The translations under genes and the position numbers were made by a program. Below, in pieces: positions 45,679-56,797 of a DNA stretch of 64,000 nt; position 1 is the stretch's first letter; the number at the start of each line of letters is the position of its first letter. This stretch comes from Culex pipiens pallens (Eukaryota; Arthropoda; Insecta; Diptera; Culicidae): the NCBI RefSeq assembly GCF_016801865.2, contig NC_068939.1, forward strand, positions 89,362,879 to 89,426,878. Direction: 5' to 3'. The notes under the pieces were generated by a model that had not been told where the DNA came from, did not search any database, and saw nothing but the letters and a program-made list of their open reading frames with translations.

Positions 45679-48600
45679 GAAACACGAAAATTGAAGATTT
45701 CTGAGTCTCACCAAACCAACTTACCATTTTCTTATGTCGATATCTCAGCAACTAATAGTCCGATTTTCAATGTAACAACATGAAACATTCGTGAAATTTT
45801 GGAATCTCTTCGAAAAAAAACTAACATTTTAAAAGGCTTAAACATTGAATATTACGCCCATTTAAAATGCTAGTCTTGATTTAATAAAGGCCCCCACAAA
45901 GTTTGAGGCAAATAAAAAAATACAAATATATACCATTTCCGGTTTTGGTAGAGAACTGCTCAACTGTAACGATTTTGAGCCAAATCGGTTAAGGTTTAGG
46001 GGTCACTTTTACTCGTTGAAGTTTGTATGGGAAAATTAGAAAAAAATGTATGGGGAAAATTATCGTTTCAGGCAGGTGGCGAAGTTCTCACCCGAAATTG
46101 TTCAAGTGTGAGATTTTTGTAGGAAATTCAATTTCATACAACTTTGTCGAAGGGTGCAAGAACATTCGAGTTTATTATTCAACAATAGATAGCTTATGTT
46201 TTTTGCTCACAGCTTAAATTCTTCCAGTCTCAACCAATTTTTACCCAACCGATGTACAAAACTGGTTTGACATAGTTTTTTCTCGGTACCGGCGCCCCAA
46301 GACTGGTGTGCGTTTTGACTTTACTTTTGATTTTTGAATAACGTATGTTCGAACGCGTTGCAGCAACAACCTCACCAGCTGTGTAGCTCTTAGATAGTTG
46401 AGCGCGCGAAAAATGTCAATAACCGGATCTCCAAATGAAACATGTACGTTCTATCTACTAGAGGTTCAACTTTATAAGGTCCAACGCATGTTGTGACTTC
46501 GAAACACGCACCTATGTATGAAACGCCTTCGGTTGGTATGTCAAAAGAGTAAAATGACAAATTTTTGATTACCTTTTTGAAATACAAATATTTTGATTTT
46601 TTTTCTACTCAAAAAAAACAGAAATTTAAACTACCGGAAAATAAATAATTTTGTTTACACAAATTAAACAGTAAATTTTATTATTTAAAATTACCTCCCT
46701 TTACTTTACTAACAAGCAATGCGGCAGAGAAGAGGAAAAAAAAGTACACATAAACTTGCACTGATTGACTCAGATGAGGAATTTCTCACAGTGAACCTTG
46801 TCACATTCCAAATTCAGCGCGCGCATGTATATGAATGAGCTTGTACTACCAGCAACGGTTCTCCTTGAGTCGACTCGTCTTTGTGAATTTGAGACAGAGA
46901 CTGCGGGAGAGATGGATGCTGGGACCGACTGCAGTTAGGAGGCATTTCGTGTCGTCGCGACCAGCTGCGTACTGCACTTGCACTTTTCCTCCTCTTGATG
47001 ATGACGACGACGGTGGGGGGTTATTTTTGGAAGACGCGTATTAATTGCATCTTCCTCAAGGGTGGGACCTTGTCCCAATTTTGGGACGAGTTGCAAGTGA
47101 GATCTCTGGATAGATATTTATTTGAAACAGCGAACTGATGTCACTTGACAATTTCACGCGTAATAAGACTGAATTATGTATTAGTCAAATAGTTATTTTT
47201 TTTTCAATCCATTTTAAATCCTTTGCGGTCGTACAAAGATTCATTGTACCCAGAGAAATAAGCTTTAGTCGATGAATTTATTTTTCATATGTTTTAATAA
47301 CAAATAAATTTTCAAAAATAAACAACTGGTAACACTAATCTAACCGTGAAACATTTTAAAAATATCGATTTAGAATGATACACCGCAGCAGCGCCTTCAA
47401 CTAAATCCGGTGTCGTTTGCGGCCACAGGAACGAAACGGAAATTTCTGGCCCAACTCCAAGGATAACATAGACGTCTACGTGTCTACTCGGCAAGATCCC
47501 ATCCGGCTGCCGTGAGAGTGCGCTTTTATTTATTTCCGCCCGACTGTCCTTAAATACAAATCGGTAGGTATTAAACCGGGTGGTCGTCGTCGGTGTCTCT
47601 GCTGCATATATGCAAAACGATACTCATTGCGGTGCCTTCTTTGTAAATATATTGACGCGCTTTCTTATAAATGTGACAAAGTGGAAGTCGCGGGTTCAAA
47701 TTGCTGTCGGTATAAAATGCCCACGCCAATCGAAGCGTAGATCGATTTCAATGCTAAAGGTGCGAATAAAGTCGCATCTTTTTTTATTGTAATGGGGATA
47801 CCTGCCTCAACCAGAACCAAGTAGCTCGACGGATTGAAAGGTCTTTTAGATAATGTGATGGGATGGTTTGCCTTATAATTGATTGATTTACGCGTTAAAT
47901 ATATTCTTTTCGGATTTGTCTGGGCGACCTAAAATTCGTTGAAAATCGATTTTCCTACCAATTTTAGTTTTTGAGCAATTCTCTAAGAAATTGATCGATC
48001 ACATGAAATTTGGTGGTCGGCAAATGTCCGATAGGGTGACAATAAAAACTCAACATTTTTGAAAATCTCCAAAGATACCCTCTGGCTCGATTCTTTAGAC
48101 AAAAATAAGTAACTGTGCCAATTGGGTACTAAAGCCCCATGTCAATTTTTATGTACAACGGTAAAAAACATGATTAAAAACCATTTCTGATCACTTTTTT
48201 TTTCATTTTAATGCAATTTTTTTTGACAAGACAACATTTTTTCGATGGATCAGTTATGATCCCCTTGGAGCGAGCTGTCAAGTAGGAGCTTTTCTGTCGA
48301 GAAGGACCGCGAGGTTAATTTTTCAAAATTGATTTAAAAATCCATTTTAAACTCTTTGTGGTCGTACAAAGGGTCATTGTGCTCAGAAAAATAAGCTTTA
48401 TCGCTGTAAACAATAATATCAGCAATCTAAGCTTCATTTTAGGACCAAATTTTAAGACAAATCGGGTAATGGTTAGGGCCCCGATAGATCGTTAAAGTTT
48501 GTACGGGAATGTATGGGGGAAAACATCGCTTAAGGATTTTGGATGGGCTCTAGGGTGACAATAAAAAATAAATCGACATCAGGGATACCCTCTGGCTCGA

Positions 48601-49014
48601 TTCCTTAGGCAAAAATGAGTATCTGTGTAAATTTTGAGCCAAATCGGTTAAAGTTAAGGGTCGCTTATTCTAGTTGAAGTTTATATGGAGAAAATCGCAA
48701 AAATGTATGCAGAAAAACATCGTTTCAGTATTTTTCTGCCAGGTGGCGCGGGTCTCGCCCAAAATTGTCCAAGTGTGAGATTCTTGTAGGAAATTCAATT
48801 CCCTATAACTTTGCCGAAGGGTGCAAAACGATTTAAGTTGATCCTGATTTTTGGTGATTTTTTTAGTAAAAAGTATTTTCTTATATGCTTTCTCTATACC
48901 TCTTATATACCTTCAAGTATATCAGCCGATTTCTTTTCATTGCATTGCTACAAACTCATCAGGATCAACTCGGATCTTCTCGCACCCTTCGACAAAGTTG
49001 CAGGAAATTATATT
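45679..49014. other. No gene identified; repeat fragments
   Basis: 45700-45860 is a family C fragment (GTCGATATCTCAGCAACTAA), the uninserted counterpart of 39440-40000. 46800-47050 and 47380-47720 are less AT-rich but lack coding features. 47195-47275 and 48330-48430 are the 90-bp repeat. 48060-48800 holds relics resembling family C. Confidence 0.4.
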
Positions 49015-49520
49015 TGAGCAATTCTCTGAGATTTCGGTCATTCGATTTTTTTTGTATTTTTTAATCCGGCTGAAACTTTTTTGGTGCCTTCGGTATGCCC
49101 AAAGAAGCCATTTTGCATCATTAGTTTGTCCATTTAATTTTCCATACAAATTTGGCAGCTGTCCATACAAAAATGATATGTGAAAATTCAAAAATCTGTA
49201 TCTTTTGAAGGAATTTTTTGATCGATTTGGTGTCTTCGGCAAAGTTGTAGGTATGAATATGGACTACACTGAAAAAAATTATGCACGGTAAAAAAAATTG
49301 TGATTTTTAATTTCACTTTTTGTCACTAAAACTTGATTTGCAAAAAAACACTATTTTTAATTTTTTTTTATTTTTTGATATGTTTTAGAGGACATAAAAT
49401 GCCAACTTTTCTGAAATTTCCAGAATGGGCAAAAAATCTTTGACCGAGTTATGATTTTTTGAATCAATACTGATTTTTTCAAAAAATCGAAATATTGGTC
49501 GCAAAAATTTTTCAACTTCA
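49015..49520. repeat. Interspersed repeat family C copy
   Basis: GAGCAATTCTCTGAGATTTC through GGCAAAGTTGTAGGTATGAA to TTTGACCGAGTTATG. It is cut at its right by the family B copy. Confidence 0.65.
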
Positions 49521-49637
49521 TTTTGCCTTCCTCACTGAGGTAAGGCTATAATCCTGCTCTAAAAATGAACTTCGTATAAAAACGTCGTAGACCCACCTTC
49601 ATGTATACATATCGACTCAGAATCGAAAACTGAACAA

Positions 49638-49697
49638 ATGTCTGTGTGTATGTGTGTGTGTATGTGTGTGTGTATGTGTGTGTGTATGTATGTATGT
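49638..49697. repeat. TG/TATG microsatellite
   Basis: About 60 bp of TGTGTGTATG repeats inside family B. Confidence 0.9.
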
Positions 49698-50092
49698 GAC
49701 CAACAAACTAGCTCATGTTTCTCGGCACTGGCTGAACCGATTTGACCCGAACTTATTGCATTCGACTTGGTTTAGGGTCCCATAGATCGAGTTTTATACA
49801 GATTGAAGTTTCAATAAGTAGTTCAAAAGTTATGTATAAAAATGTGTTTTCATATATATCCGGATCTCACTAAAATGTATGTAAACTATGTCCGGATCCA
49901 ATATCCGACCCATCGTTGGTTAGGTTATCAAAAGACCTTTCCAACGAGTCCAAAACATTGAAGATCTGGCAACCCTGTCTCGAGATATGGCCACTTAAGT
50001 GATATTTATGTACTTTTTTGAAGCCGGATCTCACTTAAATGTATGTAAACTATGTCCGGATTCACCATCCGACCCTTCGTTGATTAGGTTAT

Positions 50093-50490
50093 GTTTGATA
50101 GTTTTGGTCACCGAGAACTTTTGTTTTTTGGCTTTAGTTGATGTTTTTCGGTGAGAAATGAAACAAAATTCTTCTTCGTTACGTTTCGGCCTACTTCTTG
50201 GTTTCGGCCATCTTCAGACTATATTTAAACACAAAAATACAAAAAATAAAATCTTAATCAAAAATCACAAATATGAAAAACACTTAAGTTACCACAACAA
50301 CTTTTCCAGGCCAGGCTACTCCTGCTGGAGTGTCTGGATCGTGTCAGCTAACTGAGAGTCGTGCCGTGATTTTTTCGGCTGACTCTTTTTTAGTTTTAAC
50401 AGCAGCCGATTGTACGACGACGAGAGGGCAACCGACTCCCGTTGGAGGTTCACAGCCTCCGTCCCCATCATTTTGATGTGCATCATGACA
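50093..50490 (-). mobile_element. 5'-truncated retroelement, Penelope-like 3' end
   Basis: A 398-bp insertion is flanked by the 9-bp duplication TTAGGTTAT (50084-50092, 50491-50499). On the minus strand it opens in a coding tail (MHIKMMGTEAVNLQRESVAL to TIQTLQQE, then stop at about 50325). The 3' UTR has GAAGATGGCCGAAACCAAGA and GGCCGAAACGTAACG, a motif pair characteristic of Penelope-like and similar elements. There is no poly(A) tail. The truncation is typical of target-primed insertion. Confidence 0.75.
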
Positions 50491-51041
50491 TTAGGTTATC
50501 GAAAGATCTTTCCAACGAGTTCAAAACATTGAAAATCATCCGTGGTTAGGTTGTCAAAAGACCTTTCCAACGAGTCCAAAACATTGATGATCTGGCAACT
50601 CTGTCTTGAGATATGTCCACTTAAGTGATATTTATGAACTTTTTAGTTCCGGTTCAAAAAAAAATAGATGAAATTTTTGTACAATTCCATCATATCAGCC
50701 ATTGTAGGTAATAAGTGAGGAAGGCTCCAACCACATAGGTGGATTAAGTTAGTTTTTAAGTTTTGAATCCCGAAGCGCAGCGGAAAATGGAAATGGTTAC
50801 TAATAGTCACTATTTAAAAAATCAAAAAACTGTAAATATTTCGCTAAAATCAAACTTTTGGTGGCTATATCTTGAAAACGTAGCCCTTAATAAAAAAAAT
50901 CTGTAAAGTACTTTTCAATAGAAAATTCAATTTTACATTTAAAAAATGAGTTCAAATTTTTTTTGTATGAAATTTCGATTTTTTTTCCAAAAATCACTGT
51001 TTTCAAAAAATCAAAACTCGGCGGCAGATTTTTTGACCATA

Positions 51042-51931
51042 CAGTAGTTGTTTGGTACGCGGTGTATGCACTTCGGAAGGAATCGGTCAAGGAAAATTTC
51101 AAATGGGCGGCAGTGGCAGCGGAAGCAAGCCAGAGAGGGTGAAGAAAAGCCCCTAGAAAACGATCCTTTGCTCTGCTGTTCGTAAAACTGTTTCTTGACC
51201 CCTTTCCTCTCGATCTCCATTTACTGAAAACCCAACCATGGTAGTTGCTACCATATTGTAGGGTTAAATTGAGAACACGCACCGACGTATTTTTGCTAAA
51301 AACATTCCGTGCTTGAATTAACTGATTAACGCAGTCAGTTTTACTATGTCGAGAGCGGTATGGTAATTTAAACCCTCCAATATGGAAAGAATGATAATGA
51401 ATTCGTAATTGCTACCATGCAATTTTGTGGAAGCATGGTACATTCTACCATTTTTGCGTTTACTTTCACCAAAAAGCAACAGTTATTTTAATAAGCAGCA
51501 GCAAATGTTCTTAAAATTACCATGGTCGGGCTTTCAGTGTACTAGCCTGTAACTGGGCATTGTTTAACTGGGCTGCTTTTTAACAGGGCGCTCGATAACT
51601 GGGCCGTAGCCCAGTTAAAAAGCAGACAAACGTCAAAAAACCAAAACAAACCGAAATGACCGAGGGGTTAATGGATGTAAAAATCATGTTCAATAAATGA
51701 AAAAAAAAAATCAAAACTTTTATTTAATTTCAAGTCAAAATTTAAGGAATATGAAAAGTAAGCGTTGTAAATAAATTTGAGTAACTTTTATTTTTATATT
51801 TCATCTGGAAAATATTCTGCATCGGTGGTCCCTTCGTGATTTTTTTTATCAGTCCAGTTAACGAGCAGTATTCGGTGACTGTGCTACGTTCTCAGCCCAG
51901 TTACCGAACAAGAACTGTACTTCTCTATAGC
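51042..51931. mobile_element. TIR element inserted in family C, with AACTGGGC subterminal repeats
   Basis: The borders are shown by the uninterrupted family C sequence at 41660-41700. TACAGTAGTTGTTTGGTA on the left and TACCGAACAAGAACTGTA on the right are imperfect inverted ends. AACTGGGC/GCCCAGTT occurs at least five times in the right half. A smaller MITE is nested at 51224-51537. Confidence 0.6.
51224..51537. mobile_element. MITE, 314 bp, nested
   Basis: CTGAAAACCCAACCATGGTA and TACCATGGTCGGGCTTTCAG are inverted. Inside, ACCATGGTA/TACCAT motifs recur in both orientations. TA lies directly outside the left end. Confidence 0.65.
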
Positions 51932-52575
51932 TCAAAAGTTGCGGTTTCTGGACCACTAAAACAAATCAAAAAATCTCGAAAATCATAAATATGTATTTTA
52001 GGAAATTAAGTTTTTGTAAAAAATAAGTTAACCTAAAAATCGGCATTTTTTCCGTGTACCTATTTTTTTCATAATAGTCCTCAATAAGACCTACAACTTT
52101 GCCGAAGACACAGAAAATTCACTCAAAAGTTACAGCTGTTTGAATATGTACGTACCATTTTTGTATGGCAGCTGCCATCATTGTATGGAGACTTGTATGA
52201 ATGAACCCATCACACAAAATAGACTCTTTGGTCATAGGGAAGGTCCCCACAAAGTTTGAGCCAAATAAAAAAATACGTTCGCAATTAGCCGATTTCGTAG
52301 AGAATTGCTCACCTTCTCTTAGGACAGTACAGGGCTAGGGATCGCTTTGCATTAAAAAAACAACAACGGAAACGACTTTCTTATCCGACAAACGATATAT
52401 TTCTAGCACTGTAAAATATAATAGTTATAATATGTATCTATACGCGATTCCTTCAAAGTCCCAACTATAGTGTATCTCGATTTCCGTAAAACAATCTCTA
52501 GCATGGCAGCCCAGCGCAAAACAATTCCTCCAATCTCTCTATCTCCGTCTCTCGGTCCCGGTTCCGTTCCGCAAT

Positions 52576-53208
52576 TTATGTCGAATGCAGCAAATTGTTA
52601 AACGCCGCGTACGACGATTCCAGATCAAACAGCAGCTGCCGCACCTGCGCCTCGGACAGCTCGTCCGAGACCTGCATCGAGTTGAGCGTTCCCAGCCACG
52701 TTCCGACCTTCTCCTTGCCCTCGAAGCTGTCCGGAATGAGCGACAGCCGGTTCATCGTGTCCAGCAGATCGCGCAACTCGGGCTGCAGCTCGTCCATCGC
52801 CCGAATGTCCAGCCGCAGTTTGTCCATCAGCGTGATGAACATGGACACGATGTCGGCGATGCACTTGCTCGTGTTGCCCTTGTCGTCCCGAATCGTGATG
52901 GGGCGATCTTCGCGAATTCGCTCCAGCGCGGCCGGGCAGTCCAGGCGGAACTTTTTGACGAACGTTTCGATCGACGGGTACTCGTCGCCCTGGACCAGCT
53001 TGAACGCGACCTTGTACTGGACGAGCAGCTTCGAGCAGGCGGCCGTGTACTCCTGCGGCGTCACGCAGTCCCGGATGTACGCCTTTTCCAGGTTCTGCAG
53101 CGTGGACATGAGCGCGAACAGATCCGCCATGTTGTCGTACTTTTCGCGCTCGCGGGCGTGCCGGTACAGCTTGACCTCCTCGTACAGCTCCGGGCGGTTT
53201 TCCTGCAT
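52576..53208 (-). CDS. Vps28: VPS28, ESCRT-I subunit
   Basis: An intact single-exon frame of 210 residues, the usual length for animal VPS28, with strong similarity along its whole length to the insect protein as I remember it. It starts MQENRPELYEEVKLYRHARE and ends near LFDLESSYAAFNNLLHS. Known role of the family: a subunit of ESCRT-I, with TSG101 and VPS37, on the cytosolic face of endosomes. It helps sort ubiquitinated cargo into multivesicular bodies and also works in cytokinesis and virus budding. The N-terminal half (about residues 1-105) carries the segment that packs into the ESCRT-I core (YIRDCVTPQEYTAACSKLL). The C-terminal part (about 115-210) is the four-helix domain that contacts ESCRT-II. 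The linker FRLDCPAALERIREDRPITI is typical. The start is the first ATG and fits the family N-terminus. The codons are GC-rich, unlike the flanking DNA. A possible 5' UTR intron lies at 53256-53319 (GTAAGT donor, CGCAG acceptor on the minus strand). I saw no AATAAA on the minus strand within 250 bp of the stop. Confidence 0.96.
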   Translation of the reverse strand: MQENRPELYEEVKLYRHAREREKYDNMADLFALMSTLQNLEKAYIRDCVTPQEYTAACSKLLVQYKVAFKLVQGDEYPSIETFVKKFRLDCPAALERIREDRPITIRDDKGNTSKCIADIVSMFITLMDKLRLDIRAMDELQPELRDLLDTMNRLSLIPDSFEGKEKVGTWLGTLNSMQVSDELSEAQVRQLLFDLESSYAAFNNLLHST

Positions 53209-53733
53209 TTTGGGGTGTCCCTTTGTGCTGGCGGGTCTCGTCTGGGAATTTGGTGCTGCGGGAGTTTTCGATTTATTTGGTTGAAAACACTTGCTTTTTG
53301 TTGATTTTCGAGTACTTACAGCTAATTATTCCAATGTATTTCTTAGGAAACCGAATCACTCTGTAATAACGATAAAAATCACAATTTTCAACAGAAATCC
53401 TAAAAATTCTCGTCTTGTTTACGATTTCCTTTCAGAGTGACTCATTCGCCGTCATCAAAACAACAAAAAAGTTTGACAGCTGACTGACCTTCGCCGCCGG
53501 GGGGTGATTCGGGCATTCATTCTAGTACTGCATCGCGACGCGATGATGAAAATCGAGAATTCCCGGGAGCCGATCCCCGTTTTCTCGCACACCATCAAGC
53601 CGATTTTGACATGTTTACTTTTTTCACGCGTGTTTTCATTGGAGTTCAGCACGTTTTCTTCGCGACGAGTCGCTTGTTGGATGGATATTATCGTATTTTA
53701 GTGGTAATTCGGTGATAAATTAAGCCAAAAAGG
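53209..53733. promoter_or_regulatory. Shared divergent promoter region, VPS28 and NOL11
   Basis: The start codons of VPS28 (minus) and NOL11 (plus) are about 525 bp apart, so this interval must hold both 5' UTRs and probably both promoters. No TATA box stands out, as is common for housekeeping genes. A possible 5' UTR intron of VPS28 occupies 53256-53319. A GC-rich patch at 53490-53590 lies near the middle. The role is inferred from geometry only. Confidence 0.6.
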
Positions 53734-55998
53734 ATGGCGAAAATGCTAGCGTACTACAGTTTGTGCCCGATCAACGATGTGGCCGAGTTTTTGGGTCTTT
53801 CGCGCGACGTGAACGCCGGCTGCGCCATCAACACCCTCGGCCGGAACATAGTCCAGGTGGTGAAGGTGGGAATTTGAGCGTTGGTAAAGGGTGGTGTGGG
53901 ACGTCGCTTCACCGTTTGCTTTCTTCCAGTTGAGCAACCAGAAGCTGCAGCACAGCTGGACCTCGCTCGAGCGGCTCTCCAGCAAGGTGGTGTACGACTT
54001 CCGGTCGGGGCGGTACGTCGGTGTGTTTGGCGGCCGGTACGTGCGCTGCTGGCCCGCGGACCAGGCCGACATCAACAAGGTGAAGAAGGTCAAGTTTTAC
54101 CGCACCATCGCGCAGCTGTACGCGGTCGCCACCGGGCAGGTGCTGGTGCTGTACGACGACGGGAGCTGCGAGTCGCTGGAGAGTGCCGTGGACACGCGCA
54201 ACGAGGACCGCAAGGCGCCGGAGCAGATCGAGCGCGGCGTGCCGATCGTGGATGCGGCGCGGGAGAGCATCGTGGACGTGTGTACGGTGGCGCTGGACAG
54301 CGGCCGGCTGGTGCTGGGGTACTTTGTGCGGGACGGCGAGAGTGGGGCGATGACGTTGCACTATTGTCTGCTGGCGGAGGAGAGTTTGAAGCCGCTGCGT
54401 TTCCGGAAGGTTAGGCTGGAGAGGGCCGAGCAGAAGGTGCACCTGGTGGGGCAGAGCTTGGTGGAGGGCGGGGGGAGCGTTTCGTTGATTACGATTTGTG
54501 AGTATTGAATTGGGAAATGTTGTTTCAGCGCTTAAGTTACTTTATTCTTAAACATTCAGGGTCCGACAAGCGCATCTTCACCAAGACCCTAACCTTCGAC
54601 TCGGACGGCTCGTCCGGCGACGACCACTCGATCGGCAACTTTATCTCGATCCTGAACATGATCAACACGTCGCAACCGCTCTCGATGGTGGGCATCAGCC
54701 GGGATTACATCGCGATCTACGCGAACAATCTGAACCAGGACGGCGCTTCGTTGCTGCTGTACAACGTGCAGTTCAAGGTGGTGCAGGCGAAGCAGTTCTT
54801 CAAGGTGTTCTTCAGCAATTCGCGCTTCTGGCTGGTGGAGAACCATCTGCTGTTGGCGTTCGGGCAGACGCTGGCCGTGGTGCCGTACAAGATCAGCAAG
54901 GAGCAGCTGTCGGATATGGTGGGGACGCAGAAGGGCGCGGAGGTGCGGAACTACGTGGACAACGAGAGCATTAATGAGGATTGCGATTTTAACGAGGGTT
55001 ATGGCTTTGTTGGGGATTTGAAGGATGTTAGTGAGGGTGAGGAGAGTGAAGGGGAAGATGAGGGTCCGGAAGTGGTCTACAAGCTGTTTGAAAGTGTCGG
55101 GCGATTCGAGGAGACGCTGCAGGAGGCGTACAAGAGCGATTTGATGGTTGAGACCGTTCGGGATGAGGGTTTGCCGGAGGACGTGATCTCGATGCGGTTG
55201 ATGTCGAACGTTGATTGTTCGGTTGGACCGTTGCTGTTCAGTGAGTCGTTTGAGTTGTTGGCCAGCGAGCTGGAGAAGCACGGCTTTTGTGAGATGGAGA
55301 TAACGGAGAAGATTATTCCGTTGATGATCCAGGCTGGCGCCTCGCTTGACATTGGAAAGTGTCTCAAGCGGTACAGCACCGTATCCGAGCGGAGCTTGGT
55401 GTCCGCGCTGAAGTACGCCCTTGGCTGCCAGGAGAAGAAGACGCCTCCAAAGGCGACAATCCCGGACGTTGAACAATTGTTAGAGAAGGTTTCCGGCAGC
55501 AAGCTTCCAACAGTGTCTGAAGAGCAACCAACCTCGTTCATCCTGGAAGATCAATCCCCGCAACCCATCGTCGACCTGCTCAACATCATCCTTTCCTGCA
55601 GCGTCCACCGCACGCTGATCCTCCCCCTGCTCCGCAAAGAAATCGACCTCAGCTCAGTGCTCGCCCTGCTCGACCATCTGCTCTTCCTGCTAACCGACCC
55701 GGTCGCCACCCTCGCGGAAACTCCCGCCAACGCCGACACCTTCGACAGCGACGAACAGGTCATCGCGTGGGCCACCCTGCTCATCGACTCGCACTACCAG
55801 CAGATCGTTCTTTCGCGGGACGCCGAGGTGAAGCGCCGGCTGCTGGTTTGGGCCGCCGTGGTGAAACGCCACGCGGAAGCTTTGGACGAGCTGAAGGCCC
55901 TTGCGCCGACGATTCAGCGACTGGTCGCGGGGAAGCACAACCAGGGCGGAAGTCAGCAGAATCGATGGTACAGCGTTGAAACGGTGCAGTTGTATTGA
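53734..55998 (+). CDS. Nol11: NOL11-like nucleolar protein (U3 processome, t-UTP)
   Basis: Three exons join in frame to 712 residues, close to the roughly 719 of human NOL11. Exon 1 is 53734-53865, ending VVK at a GTGGGA donor. Exon 2 is 53930-54497, after TTCTTCCAG and before GTGAGT. Exon 3 is 54560-55998, after ACATTCAG; the exon 2/3 junction makes a TGG codon, giving ITIWSDK. Family role: NOL11 is a nucleolar t-UTP factor of the small-subunit processome, needed for rDNA transcription and early 18S cleavage. The first ~330 residues look like a beta-propeller with WD-like repeats (YVGVFGGRYVRCW, SMVGISRDYIAIYANN). The segment FWLVENHLLLAFGQTLAVVP aligns with the diagnostic [20 protein letters not shown] of human NOL11 as I recall it. 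An acidic linker (EGEESEGEDEGPEV) precedes a helical C-terminal half. The start ATG has a purine-rich context. A poly(A) signal AATAAA at 56008-56013 lies only 10 nt past the stop, so the 3' UTR is very short. Identification is from conserved segments and length, not a search. Confidence 0.88.
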
Positions 55999-56007
55999 GG
56001 GTCTCGG

Positions 56008-56013
56008 AATAAA
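56008..56013 (+). terminator. Poly(A) signal of NOL11
   Basis: AATAAA starts 10 nt after the NOL11 stop codon and a GT-rich stretch follows. It lies in the 256 bp gap between the converging NOL11 and FAM162-like genes, so the two 3' ends must be close or overlap. Confidence 0.7.
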
Positions 56014-56254
56014 GTTGTGAGATTACGTTACGATCCGAAAACTCCACTTTCATAAATTTAAGAATATATATTTTGAGTTCGACACAAACAGCTAAAATAT
56101 CATCAATATCTATTACTCTTCCGTTTCGTTTCAACAGCCGTTGGCTTCGCTGCTCGCGCAGCGACGAGCTGTGAGAATTTCACGTTTCAAGTGATCAATT
56201 AAAGCCATCCTCAAAACAATGGCCACAAAAACAAAACTCGAAAAAACACAACCC

Positions 56255-56797
56255 CTAATTCTTCGCGGAAGCCGCCGCGGCCGCGTCCTCCTGCTTCGCC
56301 TTCTCGTTGTACTCCTTGTGCCAGTCCAGGTTCATCTTCTGTACCGTTTCGCCGCGCTCCTGGGCGCGCTTGCCGCTCATGATCATAATGACACACCCGA
56401 TCGCGGTCGCCAGCATCATGTAGTTGGCGATCTTGATGCGCACCTGGTTGCGGCACCGCTCCATCACGTCCTGGCTGAAAAACCCGACAAAACTCGTTAG
56501 AATCATCAAACTTAAACTCTACAAACCACAAACTCACTTGATCAGCGGCGGAATATCGTCGGTGGATTTGTACTTTTTCGTAAACACCAGCAGTCGCTTC
56601 TCAAAGTTGTTGGGGGCGTGCGTGCGCGCCCCAATGTTGGCCGCAGAACCGGAAGCCGCCGCCGGACTCTTTGGGGGTGCCTCCTTCGACGGTTCAACCG
56701 AGCTGCTGGCTCGGCTTTGGAGGAGTCCCGTGCCGCCGGCTCTCAGCTGACGACCGGCGAGACGTGCCAAATTGCATGATGTGCTGATGAAACTCAT
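56255..56797 (-). CDS. UPF0389/FAM162-family mitochondrial membrane protein
   Basis: Two exons give 159 residues. Exon 1 is 56797-56538 on the minus strand, ending at a GTGAGT donor. The intron is 56537-56475 (63 nt, ending GGTTTTTCAG). Exon 2 is 56474-56255. The junction codon is AAC, giving PPLINQDVMERCRNQ; the alternative acceptor 4 nt downstream would run into a stop. The N-terminus (MSFISTSCNLARLAGRQLRA) is basic, serine-rich and free of acidic residues, as in a mitochondrial presequence. Then comes the family signature NNFEKRLLVFTKKYKSTDDI, a single predicted membrane helix (IANYMMLATAIGCVIMIMSG), and the conserved tail GKRAQERGETVQKMNLDWHK. Human FAM162A is linked to hypoxia-induced apoptosis at mitochondria; the insect members are of unknown function. 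The C-terminus ends in a low-complexity alanine run (DAAAAASAKN). It converges on NOL11. Family assignment is firm and the biochemical role is not known. Confidence 0.9.

Larger units (their letters stand above)
49518..50757 (-). repeat. Interspersed repeat family B, inverted copy with a retroelement insertion
   Basis: TTTGCCTTCCTCACTGAGG at the left and GGTGGATTAAGTTAG at the right match the ends of 2455-4290 in reverse. Internal CTATGTCCGGAT blocks occur twice and TCCAACGAGT three times. Confidence 0.65.
50770..52311 (-). repeat. Interspersed repeat family C, inverted long copy
   Basis: The mirror of 40483-42010: AACTCGGCGGCAGATTTTTT (51015) and CCTACAACTTTGCCGAAGAC (52089) to AGAGAATTGCTC (52300-52311). 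It is split by the insertion at 51042-51931. Confidence 0.65.

Noticed and set aside
47680..47730. tRNA gene from the GCGGGTTCAAATTGC block
   Set aside because: B-box-like only; no A box or acceptor stem.
52585..53304. 229- and 239-residue plus-strand frames
   Set aside because: Antisense shadows of VPS28 caused by GC-rich codons; no family features.
53881..54442. Overlapping 177-residue frames on both strands
   Set aside because: Alternative frames of NOL11 exon 2; R/G/A-rich text typical of frame-shifted GC-rich coding DNA.
54505..54559. ATG at 54505 as an independent start of the large NOL11 frame
   Set aside because: It lies in the intron between GTGAGT (54498) and ACATTCAG (54559); splicing gives the right phase and family length.
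54589..55476. 295-residue minus-strand frame
   Set aside because: Antisense shadow of NOL11 exon 3; the plus-strand frame is conserved and spliced.
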